Of a DNA stretch of 64,000 nucleotides, positions 10,740 through 22,352 are shown piece after piece. The stretch is from positions 13,394,222 through 13,458,221 of the forward strand of contig NC_084818.1 in NCBI RefSeq assembly GCF_963583255.1, read 5' to 3'. Numbering within the stretch: the stretch's first letter is position 1; every line of letters begins with the position of its first letter. Made by a program: the position numbers and the translations under genes. The notes beneath the pieces are model-generated. The model worked only from the letters and a program-made list of their open reading frames with translations. It made no database searches and was not told where the DNA came from. This DNA is from Pyrus communis (lineage: Eukaryota > Streptophyta > Magnoliopsida > Rosales > Rosaceae).

Positions 10740-10820
10740 TTTGCGCGACGAAGACTATTTTAGTCACACAAAGGACATTTGCGTGACAAAGACCTTGTTC
10801 ATAGCACAAAATCATTCGTC
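10740..10820. repeat. CACTA subterminal repeats, 5' of the transposase
   Basis: Contains ttgcgcgacgaagac, gcgtgacaaagac and aatcattcgtc. It lies about 0.9 kb upstream of the TNP2-type pseudogene, where 5' subterminal repeats of that element would be expected. A UTR-like stretch and a good splice donor (ctggtaagtg, 11013-11022) follow. Confidence 0.45.
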
Positions 10821-11740
10821 TAAAAGTGAACTTTATAATCTAGATTCAGGTTGTGTAGAGGCAAACTGTACAAAAATTGTAGATTTAGCCTCTGCACTCA
10901 TCCTTTTCAGTTTTGCTCAATCTGGCATCTGTCATTTCCATTTTCTCTCAATTTTATCATCTAATACTCCCTCCATCTTCTTCTCTAGGTTGATCGAGCT
11001 ATCTTGGTGTGTCTGGTAAGTGTTTTTTTTTCTTAGGGTAAAAGTATTAATGTAAATTCATAGTAACGCCATTAATTTCGTTGTCTACAAGGATATTATG
11101 TCTGATTAGCGATTGGTGGAGAACGATTGAGAAGGTATTTTCTTCGTTTTATTTTTTAAAAATATCAAATTAATTAAATTATGTTGAACTTAGTTTGTGA
11201 TGTTTACATTGTGTTGTGAAATTATATTTATTTTATGTTGTTAAATTTGTACATGACATACAAATATGTGTTGTGATGTACAAAGTTAATTGAAATTAAC
11301 TTCATACTTGTTTTTTTATAAGTAAAACTTAGTTTCCCGTTTGAGGATTAGTTGGATTTCGCGCATGGATGCAAAAGCGTGACTGCAGTCCAATTAATTC
11401 TTGAATTGTCCCATTATTTGGACAATTTGGGAATGCACAGTTATGGCACATAGTTTATGGCTAAAGGATTAGGTTTCGGTTGTGTAGATTTCGTTGTCAT
11501 CTATGTACGTTCTTTGGATGGCAATTAGGTATTTTATATCTACGTTGTACACCTGAAGAATTGTATCGATATGCTACCGAAATTTAACCACATCGAAATC
11601 TAATCTGATGTAGCCGTAAATTACGTGACATGACTATGCATTCCTAAATGGGATAGGGCCCTCATCGGAGGCATAAGGTGACACTATCATTTGTATGAAG
11701 TTGTAGTGATTGTTGTATTGTTATTGTGGTTCTAGGAATT

Positions 11741-14700
11741 ATGGACAGGACGTGGATACAAAACCCAAATAGATGTGCGGATGAATACTTGGATGGAATT
11801 GAGGATTTTATTGACTTTGCACGTACACACAACCCGAGTGCAACTTGAATCCGGTGTCCTTGGAGGAGGTGTAACAACACGTTAAGGGAGACAATTGAAA
11901 ATGTGCGATTTCATTTAGTAAGGAACGGAATGATTGAGACATATAATACTTGGAACCATCATAGGGAACAAGTAGACAATGCTTCATCTTCAAATGCCAC
12001 AAAAGTGGACAATGTTGAACCTATTGTGGATCCTAATGAACAAGTCATGGATATTATAAATGATGTTTTTCGATTTGCATCGACAAACACCAATCAGGAT
12101 GGGGAAAATGACGTGCCTACACCAATGGACAGTGCAAAGTTTGAACAATATGAAAAACTATTAAAAAATTCCAACTAAGAGTTATACCCAGGGTGCGAGA
12201 GCTTTTCCGTTCTTACGGCTATTGTGGAACTAATGCACGGGAAAATAAAGTATGTTAAACTAATGTTTCGATTACTTTTTGGGGGTTTTCAAGAGAATGC
12301 TTCCGAAGCAAAATTGTTTGCCGAAAGACCATAGACATGCGCAAAAGGTGTTGAATGGTCTTGGATTGGGTTATGAAAAAATTCATGCTTGCAAAAACAA
12401 TTGTATTTTATTCTACAAAAAGAGTAAAGCATTGGATAAATGCCTTGTTTGCAATGAGTCGAGGTTCAAAATGACATCTCAGAATAGAAAGACTAAGATC
12501 CCACAAAAATCATGCGTTATTTTCCCCTAAAACCTATGTTGCAACGATTGTATATGTCGATACATACTGCCACAGACATGAGCTGGCATAAGGAAAAACG
12601 GGTAGACGACGATCTGATGAGGCATCCTGCAGATGGGGAGGCATGGAAAAAGTTTAGTCGAATGTTCCCCAAGTTTACTGCTGATCCTCAGAATGTTAGA
12701 TTACGACTTACCACTGACGGGTTCAATCCGTTCAAGGTTCTAAACCAACACCACAACACTTGACCGATTTTCGTATTCCCATATAATTTGTCGCCTTGAA
12801 AATGCATGAAAAAAGAATACATGATGATGACTCTTTTGATAACTGATGATTCTAGCAGGTCAATCGATGTTTACTTAAGGCCGTTGGCTGATGAGCTAAA
12901 GGATTTATGGACAAACGGTGTGCACACGTACGATAGGTCCACTGGGAAGATGTTCACTTTGCAGGCAACAGTTATGTGCACTGTGAACGATTTTTCCACA
13001 TATGCAATGGTTTCTGGTAGAGCACTAAGGATTATATGGCATGCCCTATATGCAAGGATGATGTAACATCTGGTTGGCACACTGGAAAAGTTTGTTACCT
13101 TGGTCATCGGAGATGGTTGCCATGGGACCACGAGTGGTGGGAAAAGGATAAAGAGTTCGACGGGAACATAGAGCATCACCTCAGACCTAGAGAATGGTCC
13201 GGTGATCATATTTTGGAATAGCTTAACTGTTTGGATTTTGCTCTATTCGGGAAAACAATGAGTAGGACCAGACCTTCTACACATATGAACTGGACGCACA
13301 AGCCTATGGTTTTTGAGCTCTCATATTGGTTGAAACTAAAATTGAGACACAACCTCGATGTTATGCATGTTGAGAAAAATGTCTTTGACACATTGGTGGG
13401 CACCATTCTAGATATCAAGGGCAAGACAAAGGACACGATCAAAGCTCGTCTTGATTTGGAAAGAATGGGCATACGGAGGGGTTTATGGATGAATAAGGAT
13501 AGTGATAAAGCCAGAAGAGATCTTGTGCTTTTTTTCCATGAAACCAAACGACAAAAAAGAGTTTTTGAAGTTTGTATCATCTGTAAAGTTTTCCGATAGG
13601 TATGCTTCTAATATCGAGCATTACGTGAATGTTGACCGGGGTAACTTTGTTGGACTAAAGAGCCATGACTGCCATGTGTTTATGCAACGCCTACTTCTTG
13701 TGGGTATTTTACACATATTGCCAGAAGATGTAGTGAAGCCAATCATGTTGTTGTCCAGAGTTTTTTCCCAACTGACGGCAAGAATGTTGTGAAAGACGGA
13801 CGTTAATCAGTTTCTCTATGAAATTGTCCAAGTCTTATGCAAGTTTGAGATGATATTGCCTCCAACTTTCTTCACAAGTATGATCCACGTGATGGTTCAC
13901 TTGCCCAAAAAGGCATTGCTTGCTCGTCTTGTCAACTAACGCTGAATGTATCAAAAGAAAGGTATATAATCCTCATCATTATCCCACGCTTACTAATTTG
14001 TATAGCATCGTTTTATTTTGATAGGCTTCTCGGGGAGTTGAAAAAAAGTGTACGCAACAGGGTGAAGCCGGAATGATCAATTATAGAGGCATAAGTTCAA
14101 TATGAGTCACTTACTTTACGTGGAATGTATTTAAAAGATGTGGAGACGACTTTTGATCGTCCTCAGTGCAATAATGACAGGGGTGAGAGAAAGGAGAAAC
14201 TTTCTGTTTTTTTCCCAAAGCGCACGACCCTTTGGAGATCTTGTACGAGGCGAGTCATTTTCCAAAAATGACACACATTGATTCATACTGAACAATTATG
14301 ACAAGATAATGGCATACTTAGATGAGCATGAAAAGATGATGAAGCGAGAACATCCGTCACATTTGTATGCCAAGAAACACTGAGAATTGTTTCCACGGTT
14401 GTTTCTTGACTATGTAAGTTATAAGTGTTTTGTATTTGTGATCTATATTGTAGTATTTAATTTTCTCAAACTAACATGTGTATGTTTTTGTGTAATATTA
14501 GGTGAATAAATTAAAAGCATCGAATTCCTCCACTTATGGTGAAGAGTTATATAACTTGACATTCGGCATGATTCGTGCTGAATTATTCTCGGGTTGCCAT
14601 GTTAACGACATCAAGCTTTTTAGGATTGAACAAGATGACAAGTTGTGTACGCAAAACAACGGTGTCCATGTCCCAAGTAGAGGCGAAAGTATTGACATTG

Positions 14701-15300
14701 ATTTCTATGGAAAACTAACGATTGTCGTGCAATTGCTTTACAAAGACCGATACCAAGTGATCATGTTTAAGTGTTGATGGTTTGATATAAACCCTAATAG
14801 GCAGGGAAATGTTAAAATTGGCCATGTCTTACTATCTGTGAACATTAACAAAACTTGGTACAATGATGACCCTTACATTTTGACAAACATGGCAAAACAG
14901 ATTATGTATCTAGATGACCATAAAGCCTGGAGAGGTTGGAAAGTTGTTCAAAAGATGGATCAGAGGAACGTGTATGCTATACCAGAACAAGACCCAACTG
15001 ACGACGACGTCGACAACGCCACTGACAAACGTTTAGAATCTTCAATGGATAATGATGCGGAAACACTTCGAGATATAAATCTTATCCAATAACCGTTTCA
15101 AATAGAAGAAATGTCTTCAATCGAAATATTGATTCAATTAATTACAATTGACCTCGATGATCTTTTGTGATACGATATTGTAGTGGGCCCGAACGATGAC
15201 GGTGACGTAGTTATCGAGGAGGAGGATTGGGAGACCGAAAGTGAGATAGCGACGATAGGGAAAGTTACTATAGTTCAGATGATGAACAATGTAATTTATT
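11741..15300 (+). pseudogene. CACTA (En/Spm) TNP2-type transposase, broken
   Basis: Remains of one transposase in order. Transposase-associated N-terminal domain, 11741-11970: MDRTWIQNPN, DEYLDGIEDFIDFA, RCNNTLRETIENVRFHLV. TNP2 region, about 12180-13600: ELYPGC, LGLGYEKIHACKNNC, CLVCNESRFK, LTTDGFNPF, MACPICKDDV, WLPWDHEWW, LDVMHVEKNVFDTLVGTI. DUF4218-like region, 13640-13960: DCHVFMQRLLLVGI, FEMILPPTFF, MVHLPKKALLA. DUF4216-like C-terminal region, 14500-14960: NLTFGMIRAELFSGCHVNDI, VDIDFYG-like, LTIVVQLLYKDRYQVIMFKC. TNP2 proteins cut and paste CACTA elements. This copy is dead: in-frame TGA at 11845, TAA at 12176, frame changes near 12280 and 12520, and further stops near 12761, 13219, 13590 and 13790. 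Subterminal repeats lie on both sides (10740-10820 and 15420-15600); the outer CACTA termini were not found. Confidence 0.85.
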
Positions 15301-15419
15301 TGCGACTTGCCATGTAAAACATAGTAAATGAATTTTTTTGTAATTTAATTATCTTATGTTATAAATAAATTAGTTTTATTTGAATAAATATAAATTTTAA
15401 AAAATTTACCCAGGTAAAT

Positions 15420-15600
15420 TAAATTTTCAGCTCATTACGCGACGAACAAAATATTATTCGTCGCGCAAATGGCATTTGCACGACAATTAATTACTCTTTG
15501 TCACGCAATGAGCTGAAAATTGGGTGCGCACGAAAATAATTTCGCGAAAATTTGAATTTATTGCGTGACGAATATCTTCTGTTCGTTACACAATAACCTT
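15420..15600. repeat. CACTA subterminal repeats, 3' of the transposase
   Basis: Repeated cgcgacgaac, ttcgtcgcgc, gcgtgacgaat and gttcgttacac units in both orientations, directly after the TNP2 remnant. Confidence 0.5.
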
Positions 15601-15639
15601 AGGATTAAATTGAAATCGCAAACTCTTTCCCCTCATCTC

Positions 15640-17945
15640 TCCTCTCTATAAACTCCCCCTCCGACAGCCATCTCCCTTAGCTCTCTCTCGCACTCTCTCT
15701 TCCTCATTCGACAGCCCCATCTCTCTTCCTCCTCCGACAACCCTATCGCTTCCTCTTCCAACAACGTTCTCCCTCTGAGGTAAATTTCAATTTACTTAAC
15801 TCTAGTCAAATTAGGAATTAGGGTTCTACAATTAGGGTTCTAATGTTTTGAATAATTGCTTTGGTTTGATAATTGCTTTGATTAGGGTTCTAATCTACTT
15901 CAGGGTTCTACAATTAGGGTTCTAATGTTTAGAAAGATACACATAATAATTGTATATGATTAAACCTCTGTGTATAATTGAATGTATGTATGACATGGCA
16001 GTTTTTTGGTGCATGTTTTTAGTTACAGACAGATCCGTATACATGTAATCATTTGGGTGTCTACAATTTCGGGTCTTTTGGCGAAATATTTTGTAACAGT
16101 GCATACTATTTCAAGTAATTTAGGGTGTGCTTAATGACCTCATATTATTGTGCTCAATGACATCATAATACTTCGAGTATTACTAGCATTATAGGCCTAA
16201 TTTTGTGATGAGATTTTGTTATGGAATCGTTCAAAACTAAATTGTCTTAACAAGCTTTAAGTTTTGTTTGAACATGTAACGGTGGTCCTACTTTCTATGT
16301 CAAATCTTTGTTTTCCTTCTTCCCTGACCACATATTATTGTTCTCGAGCAACAAATTTAGTTCTTCAAAGTTGCCATGTTTTGTTGCATTGATTTTTCTA
16401 ATTGTTGAGACTTTTGTAGTTTTTAGATTCAAATTGGGATTGGAATTGGGACTTAATTATGAATAAATCAGATTAGGTTAATCTCTATTAGTTGCATTTT
16501 TGTTGACTTAATCAGATTAGGGTAAGATTATGCTGAGACTTTTGCAGTTTTTAGATTCAAATTGGGATTGGAATTGGGACTTAATTATGAATAAATCAAA
16601 TTGGGTTAATCTCTGTTAGTTTCATTTTCCATGACTACACTTTTCACAGATACAATTGATGACCTGTGTTGGTTGGAATTGGTGAACTGTGTAGTACCCT
16701 TGCATTTTCTTGGTTGGTTCTTTTTTCTAAGGAACTCTCACTCTCTCTCACTACTTTTTGCAGCTTCTTTATCTGAAAGTGCGTTTTCAGTTGTGTTCTT
16801 TCTTCTTAATTTCATGTTCTATGTGTCCCTAAAAGATCATTCTTGTCTGTAATTATAGGGTAGGTCTTAAATATTCTCTAGTTATACTTGATAATTTTTC
16901 AACCCAACTTACATGTTCCAGGAACATTGGCGTGAAAGATTTATCGTTTTCTGTACGTCAGTCCCAATTTGTAAGAATTAAGGTTAGAAGTTTGTATTTT
17001 GACTACTTTCTTAACCCTTTTTATACAAAATATTATGGCTTGAAGTATAAGCTTGACTTTCAAAGCATTTTGAAAAATTAATTTAGCATTCGACTTAAGC
17101 TTATATTTTGGGTACTAGACTTTATTGAATTTATTTTGTTTTCAAGATGGAGAAGATCCATGCTCATAAGAACTAGTTTTAGATTCTTCCATTAACAGAT
17201 AGTCTCATGCTATGTTGTGTTCTTACTTCTCCATATTATTGTATTGCACAAGATATGCAAGCTTCAAGAAAGCTTATGAAATGTTTATGGCAGAGTCCTC
17301 ATTTGGTTTAATCAACAATCGAAGAAATAAATGCCATCCTGTGTGTGACCGGCTGGTGTACGACCCACTCTCTGAAAGTTCCCATTTAGTTGGACTATAT
17401 GTTTTTCTTCTTTCTATTAGTGTATCAGTTCTTGTGTTTCAGTTGCAAAAATCTAACTGTTATTCTCTTCCTTCATATTTTGTTAATTTGTGGTTTCTCT
17501 TCAGACAACAATGTGAATTCTGTGGCAATGCTTTTTATTTTCAGTTCGAAGTAGTCTGCCTAATCTGCACTAATCTACACAATGTTTTAATTTGGTTGTT
17601 TGAATGTTGGAATCGTAATTTGGTTGTTTAACCATATATATGCATTGAATTTTTTTATTTTTCTAATTGTGCAGATGTCACAACTTATTAGAAGTCATAA
17701 GGCGGTGACGACTGCACCCCGTTCGATTCCCCCGCCTCCTACTACAGCCAGCAGAAATGAACCCCAGGCCAGCTAATTCGTTGGATCCAGTTGGTCCCTG
17801 GGTCTCCCAAGCACTAGCGTCATCAGTCTTTTCAATAGCGCTACCTACTAGTGCCAGGTGTGGTCACCACCACCCCTGCACGCCCGACATGACATTGGCA
17901 TCCACTACTGATGTCTCGGGGTCACAACCAGGTAAAGTTAAATAA
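15640..17945 (+). other. Promoter-like region and exon-like fragments, unassigned
   Basis: A TATA-like 'ctctataaactccc' (15645-15658) is followed by a CT-rich 5'-UTR-like stretch and a donor-like 'gaggtaaatt' (15777-15786). A candidate exon after 'ttgtgcag' (17666-17673) reads MSQLIRSHKAVTTAPRSIPP but meets a stop within about 35 residues; a donor-like 'caggtaaag' is at 17930-17938. Between them are AT-rich intron-like sequence and 'ttagggttcta' repeats (15826-15925). This could be a decayed second gene of the CACTA element next door. I recognise no protein family. Confidence 0.25.
16403..16626 (+). repeat. Tandem duplication of ~94 bp (129-bp offset)
   Basis: The block from 'gttgagacttttgtag' (16403) to 'taatctctattagtt' recurs from 'gctgagacttttgcag' (16532) to 'taatctctgttagtt' with few differences. 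About 35 bp of spacer lies between. Confidence 0.8.
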
Positions 17946-18334
17946 CTCCCTTTATTTCCTTGTGAATTTAATCCAAATATGGGTGACCCACTATTAGAAT
18001 CAATACCTTAGAAGATATATGATATGTAACTCACCTTGGTCAAGTTTTCAGAAACCCATTCAGTTCATTCAGTTCTTAATCAGCACATGCAAGGACAACG
18101 TTAACTATTTTGAAATACAAGACAATATTGCAGCAACAATACCACTTTGATGCTTCTTTAAGGATTTATTCATTAAACGTTGTGTTTTTCTGAATTTAGG
18201 TTATTATTGCTTCTGCAGTCAGAACTGGCAATGGTGTTAGCAATGTGAAAATTAATAGATACTGAAAACAAGCATAAATAGCCAAATACCTACACAAATA
18301 ATGGAAATTAATATTCTAATTTTCGTATAACTAC

Positions 18335-18337
<3 letters not shown>

Positions 18338-18366
<29 letters not shown>
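18338..18366 (+). repeat. (GT)n microsatellite
   Basis: About 14 GT units. Confidence 0.95.
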
Positions 18367-18367
<1 letters not shown>

Positions 18368-18848
18368 TTTTAGTCGAATGATAGCGTTAGTAAGTTAGAT
18401 GTTATCATGTTAGATTAGCTATTGAGAGTATTCAAACCTACGCCGTCATGTAAGAACACAATACCTTTTCATCATTGTGGTAAATGGCCACTTGTAATAA
18501 TTACCCTATATGTAAGGAGGATATCATTTGGTTGTTAATTTATGGATAAGATTACAGTATAATCTCACTTTCAGTCACCTTAATGATTTCTTCCACTTGG
18601 TATTCGAATTGATTCCGAACCACTCCATATTTCTTATTTTAAATTCTTTCTGGATCTGCAATAGATATATTTATAAACAGATTTAGTTGTATATTGTTCT
18701 TGGGGATCTTGTAATCTATTGTCCCTCAACAACTAATTAGTTTAAAAGCAAAATCTTATTTCTACGGGAAATTATAGATTTTGTCAATGGAATATGTAGT
18801 TTGGTGATGTATAAAGCATCAGAGACAAGTACTTGACAACTCTCCAAG

Positions 18849-20262
18849 AATACAGCAACAACAACAATTAAGCCTTATCTCACTAAGTGTCGTCGGCAAT
18901 ATGAATTCTAGAATTCCACTGCGCTCGATTTTGTGTCATGTCTTCTGTTAGTTACAAGTACTTCATACCTTTTCTTAAAGTCTCTTTCCAAGTCTTCCTA
19001 AGTCTTCATCTACCTCTTTTTCCCTGAGCTTCCATCTCATAGTCGCATCTTCTAACCAGAGCGTCTGTAGGTCTTCGGTTCATGTATCCAAACCAACTTA
19101 ACCGATTTTCTTATCTTATCTTCTTAAATATGTTTCATTAACTTGTCCAGTCCAATTCAAAAAAGGAAGGACTTAAAGCTGCCTTGGTGTAACACTATGG
19201 TTATGGGAAAACTTTTAGTGTCCTTCAAGAATTCTTACTGCAGTCCTTACTCCATTATACATATCCTTTATTACTTGGGTATATGCTACTCATACCTACT
19301 CCTTTCTTCTTTAGAATCCTCAAAGAATTTCTCTTATCATATGTTTTTTTCCAAATCTATAAAAACCATGTGCATATTATTATGCATATCTTTTATCATC
19401 CAATTGGTCTTTGTAAGAGACAGATTGCCTCTATAGTCGAGCGCCCTGACATAAACCCGAATTGATTGTCTATGATCCATGTCTCTTGCCTTAGTCTATA
19501 CTCAATTACTCTTTCCCAAAGATTCATTGTATGACTCATTAATTTAATACCCCTATAGTTCATGCATTTTTGTATTACGCTGTTATTCTTGTAGATAGGC
19601 ACCAGAGTGCTTTTTCACCACTCATTTGACATCTTCTTCGCTTTCAATATCGTATTGAAAAGATTTATGAGCTATGTTATACCCATCTTTCCCAAGACCT
19701 TCCACACTTCAATCGGTATATCGTCGGGACCCATTGCTTTTCTATGCTTCATTTTTTCAAAGCTAAAACCGTTACCTCTTTCCTGATTCGGCGGTAGAAG
19801 GAATAATTTCTACACTCTTTCGAGTTACTCAACTCACCTAAAGAAGTACTCATTTTGTGTCCTTCATGGATAAGATTATGAAAAATCTCTCAATCTATCT
19901 TTAACCACGTTCTCGTAGGTAGAACATTTCCATTCTCATCCTTGATGCACCTTACTTGGTTCAAGTCTCTTGTCTTCCTTTCCCTTGCTCGTCTTCTTTT
20001 CCCTTGCTCTAGCTAGTTAATAGATATCCAACAGTCATTCTTTGGTATCTAATCACTTATACATGTCGTCAAAAGTCGATATCTTCACTTCTCCAATGAC
20101 TTTATGTGCCTCATCTTTCGCTATCTTATACCTCTCACCATTTTCATCGATTCTATCCTTGTATAAGGCTTTACAACATTCCTTCTTAGCCTTTTTGAAA
20201 GGCATTTCATCAAAGATCTTATAATCATTATTATCTAGATATTTGAGTAAAAATTGAAGATT
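18849..20262 (-). mobile_element. RTE-like LINE, truncated and broken
   Basis: Read on the minus strand, scattered pieces of a non-LTR reverse transcriptase appear in 5' to 3' order: FKKAKKECCKALYKDRIDEN (near 20180), NYRGIKLMSHTMNLWERVIE then NQFGFMSGRSTIEAI (19440-19560), and a 3' piece around KSVKLVWIHEP and LERDFKKRYEVL (18950-19110). The 3' end is a short (TTG)n tract (caacaacaacaa at 18856-18867 on the plus strand), the kind of short-repeat 3' tail typical of RTE-clade LINEs rather than a poly(A). Many frameshifts and stops; it cannot code. The 5' part (endonuclease) is missing. Such LINEs normally copy themselves by target-primed reverse transcription and may mobilise SINEs. Confidence 0.8.
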
Positions 20263-20580
20263 AAATAGGGGTGGTGGTGGTGGCAATAGAAGGGAGGCAG
20301 ATAGAGGTAATGGAAATAATGGTAGAGCTGGGAAGGTATGGCAGTCATTATGGTGGGGTCGGGTTATGTGGAGGTGATGCTATGCTACCGATGGTATTGG
20401 TGTTGATGGTTGTGGAAATGACAAGGGTGGGGTGGGTAACAGTGCAAGTGGTGACGGTGATGGTTATAGTAGTGGTGATGACCTTGGTAAGGTGGTGGTA
20501 GGATACATAATTTCTATATGATCTTTGTAAGGTGGTAATGGCCTAGTAAGGAGGTGGTGGTGGTAGTGACTCTTCATTCC
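20263..20580 (+). repeat. GGT/GAT-rich degenerate repeat
   Basis: Begins (ggt)n and continues as loosely repeated ggtgat/ggtagt units, strand-asymmetric for G. It gives a Val/Met/Gly-rich frame (20271-20501) that is not a plausible protein. Confidence 0.75.
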
Positions 20581-20600
20581 TTAGCCTAAATCTTCAAACA

Positions 20601-20975
20601 AATTGAGGTTCGACCTTAAAATTAATTGACAATATGGAGATAGCCTAAATGCTTGCATAGTTTGCTCCTCACTGATGTGGGACTTTTTCTTCACATTCTC
20701 ACACACCCCTCCACGTGTGGCAAATTTTCAATCCTAACATATGGACAACACAAATTACAAGACGTGGAGCACGTGAGGCCGTTAGGCTTCACATGTGAGG
20801 CTGTTAGGCATCACACGTGGGCTAACTTGCTCTAATAGTATGAAGAAGGTTGAGGTTCCATCATAAAACTAATTGGCAATATGTGGAGTAGCCGAAGACC
20901 TTATAAGCCCTTACTTGATTTGATCCCTTATCGATGTGGGACTTTGTTCTCACATTTTTACAACCTTTCCCACTT
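20601..20975 (+). repeat. Two diverged copies of a 'gatgtgggactt' repeat
   Basis: Block 1 (about 20601-20710: ttgaggttcgacc, attgacaatatgga, ctgatgtgggacttt, tcacattctcaca) is repeated as block 2 (about 20850-20975: ttgaggttccatc, ttggcaatatgtgga, tcgatgtgggacttt, tcacattttta). Block 2 keeps a TATA-like 'cttataagccc'. I have the impression that this repeat is common in plant genomes and may be a short LTR. Between the blocks are three near-copies of 'gaggc(c/t)gttaggc(t/a)tcacatg'. Confidence 0.55.
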
Positions 20976-21179
20976 CTGGACCTTTATTTTGCTTCCTTTC
21001 TCTTGCCAGAGTCTAAACTGGTTCATAGCTCCAAGTCTTTGTTTTTTTATTACAAGTGATATTGTATGCTAAAGAGGAAGGTCCTAACCACAAGAGAAAT
21101 CAACCACTTGCAACTCGAAGTCTTTATTTTCAAATTTATTTAACATGTTACCATTACTACTATTATTTTAACACAATAA

Positions 21180-22352
21180 TATATTTACATTAAGGGGGTG
21201 GGAAATTGAGCCAAACCACAATTATGGGTCAACCAACAGGTTGGTGCAGGTTTGGGTGGATTACAACCTGAGTGTGTTTGAGATCACAAGGTGTTGTGAT
21301 TGAGCTCGTATATATTCAACTCAATAGAACCCGATAATTGGAAGAAATTGTAAAATAGGTTGGTGTTGGGTTTGGGTGGAGTCTAACATGAGTGTGTCCA
21401 AAATAGTATTCTAAAAATCTAGGTGGCCGCCTAGGAGTTTGGCTAAGACCAACTGCCAGGATTAAGCCTAATTAATTTGGGAGAAAAATGAGGGAAGAGA
21501 TAAAGTGGGTGCCTAGGAAGCATAACGGGTGCCTAATCGACCTAGGCGGTCTGGGCGTGGTTGAAAATTATGTGAAAACCGAAGTATGATTACCATTTGA
21601 AAATCGCAAAATCGAACCATTTTGTGCAGTCCTATTTGGTTTGTGTTTCGGTTTTAGGTTCCAAGTGCCCACCCCTAACTCCAATTCCAACTTGACAAAC
21701 TCTCACCCTTTTCTCCTTTTTCTTTGTTTTCACTATTGGTCAATGAGGCTCCGCCATTTAGCATTCTATTTAACCAAAGGGCCAGCTGCCTTCCATGTGT
21801 ACACTTAGACAATACTTTTTACACCATGTGTTTGACACCGTTATTTCTCATAAAATTCACTATAAATTAATACGACCTATGAAAAATATTTTGTAAAGTG
21901 CTAAAGACTCTTAACCGCTTGAATTTTCATCTCATTTCATCAAGTTCACTAAATCACTAAAGAAAAATATGTAATACTTGTAGATGTTGTATTTTAAGTA
22001 ACAAATATATTTTAGAACACTGGTCTTAAATCATAACAAGTTATGACTGAGCTCGTGTATATTCAACTCAATAAACCCCGATTGGTATACCTCAATCGTA
22101 AAGGATGGATTAGTTTAGGAAGTGTGTCTAAAATCATAACTCTTGAGACATAAATTAATCACATTCAAGGAGAATGACACGTGGACTATTAGCTCAATGT
22201 GACAGATTTACCCTTAAACTCATGAGCAGATAGCATACGAAATCCTAGTAGGCTAAGCATATGCCAACCCTATAGGTTTTGGGCCTTCGAGTTTAAGTAT
22301 ATATCAAGGTCTCCTTGCAAGGCCCATGATATCCCTACTGCTGCAACCGTGT
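21180..22352 (+). other. Degraded repeat DNA, no recognisable gene
   Basis: Contains two copies of a ~37-bp motif with core gagctcgtatatattcaact (21302 and 22050; a third is at 25069), 'ggttggtg(c/t)(a/t)gg(t/g)tttgggtgga' repeats (21240 and 21359), and G/C-richer 'ctaggcggtctgggcg' patches near 21430-21560. A segment ending 'ggttccaagtgcccacccct' (21657-21676) resembles the right end of the hAT-like element at 61880. No coding frame stands out. Confidence 0.45.

Noticed and set aside
17212..17631. 139-residue hydrophobic ORF
   Set aside because: Composition is that of an AT-rich intron-like region (Phe/Leu/Cys-rich) with no family match.
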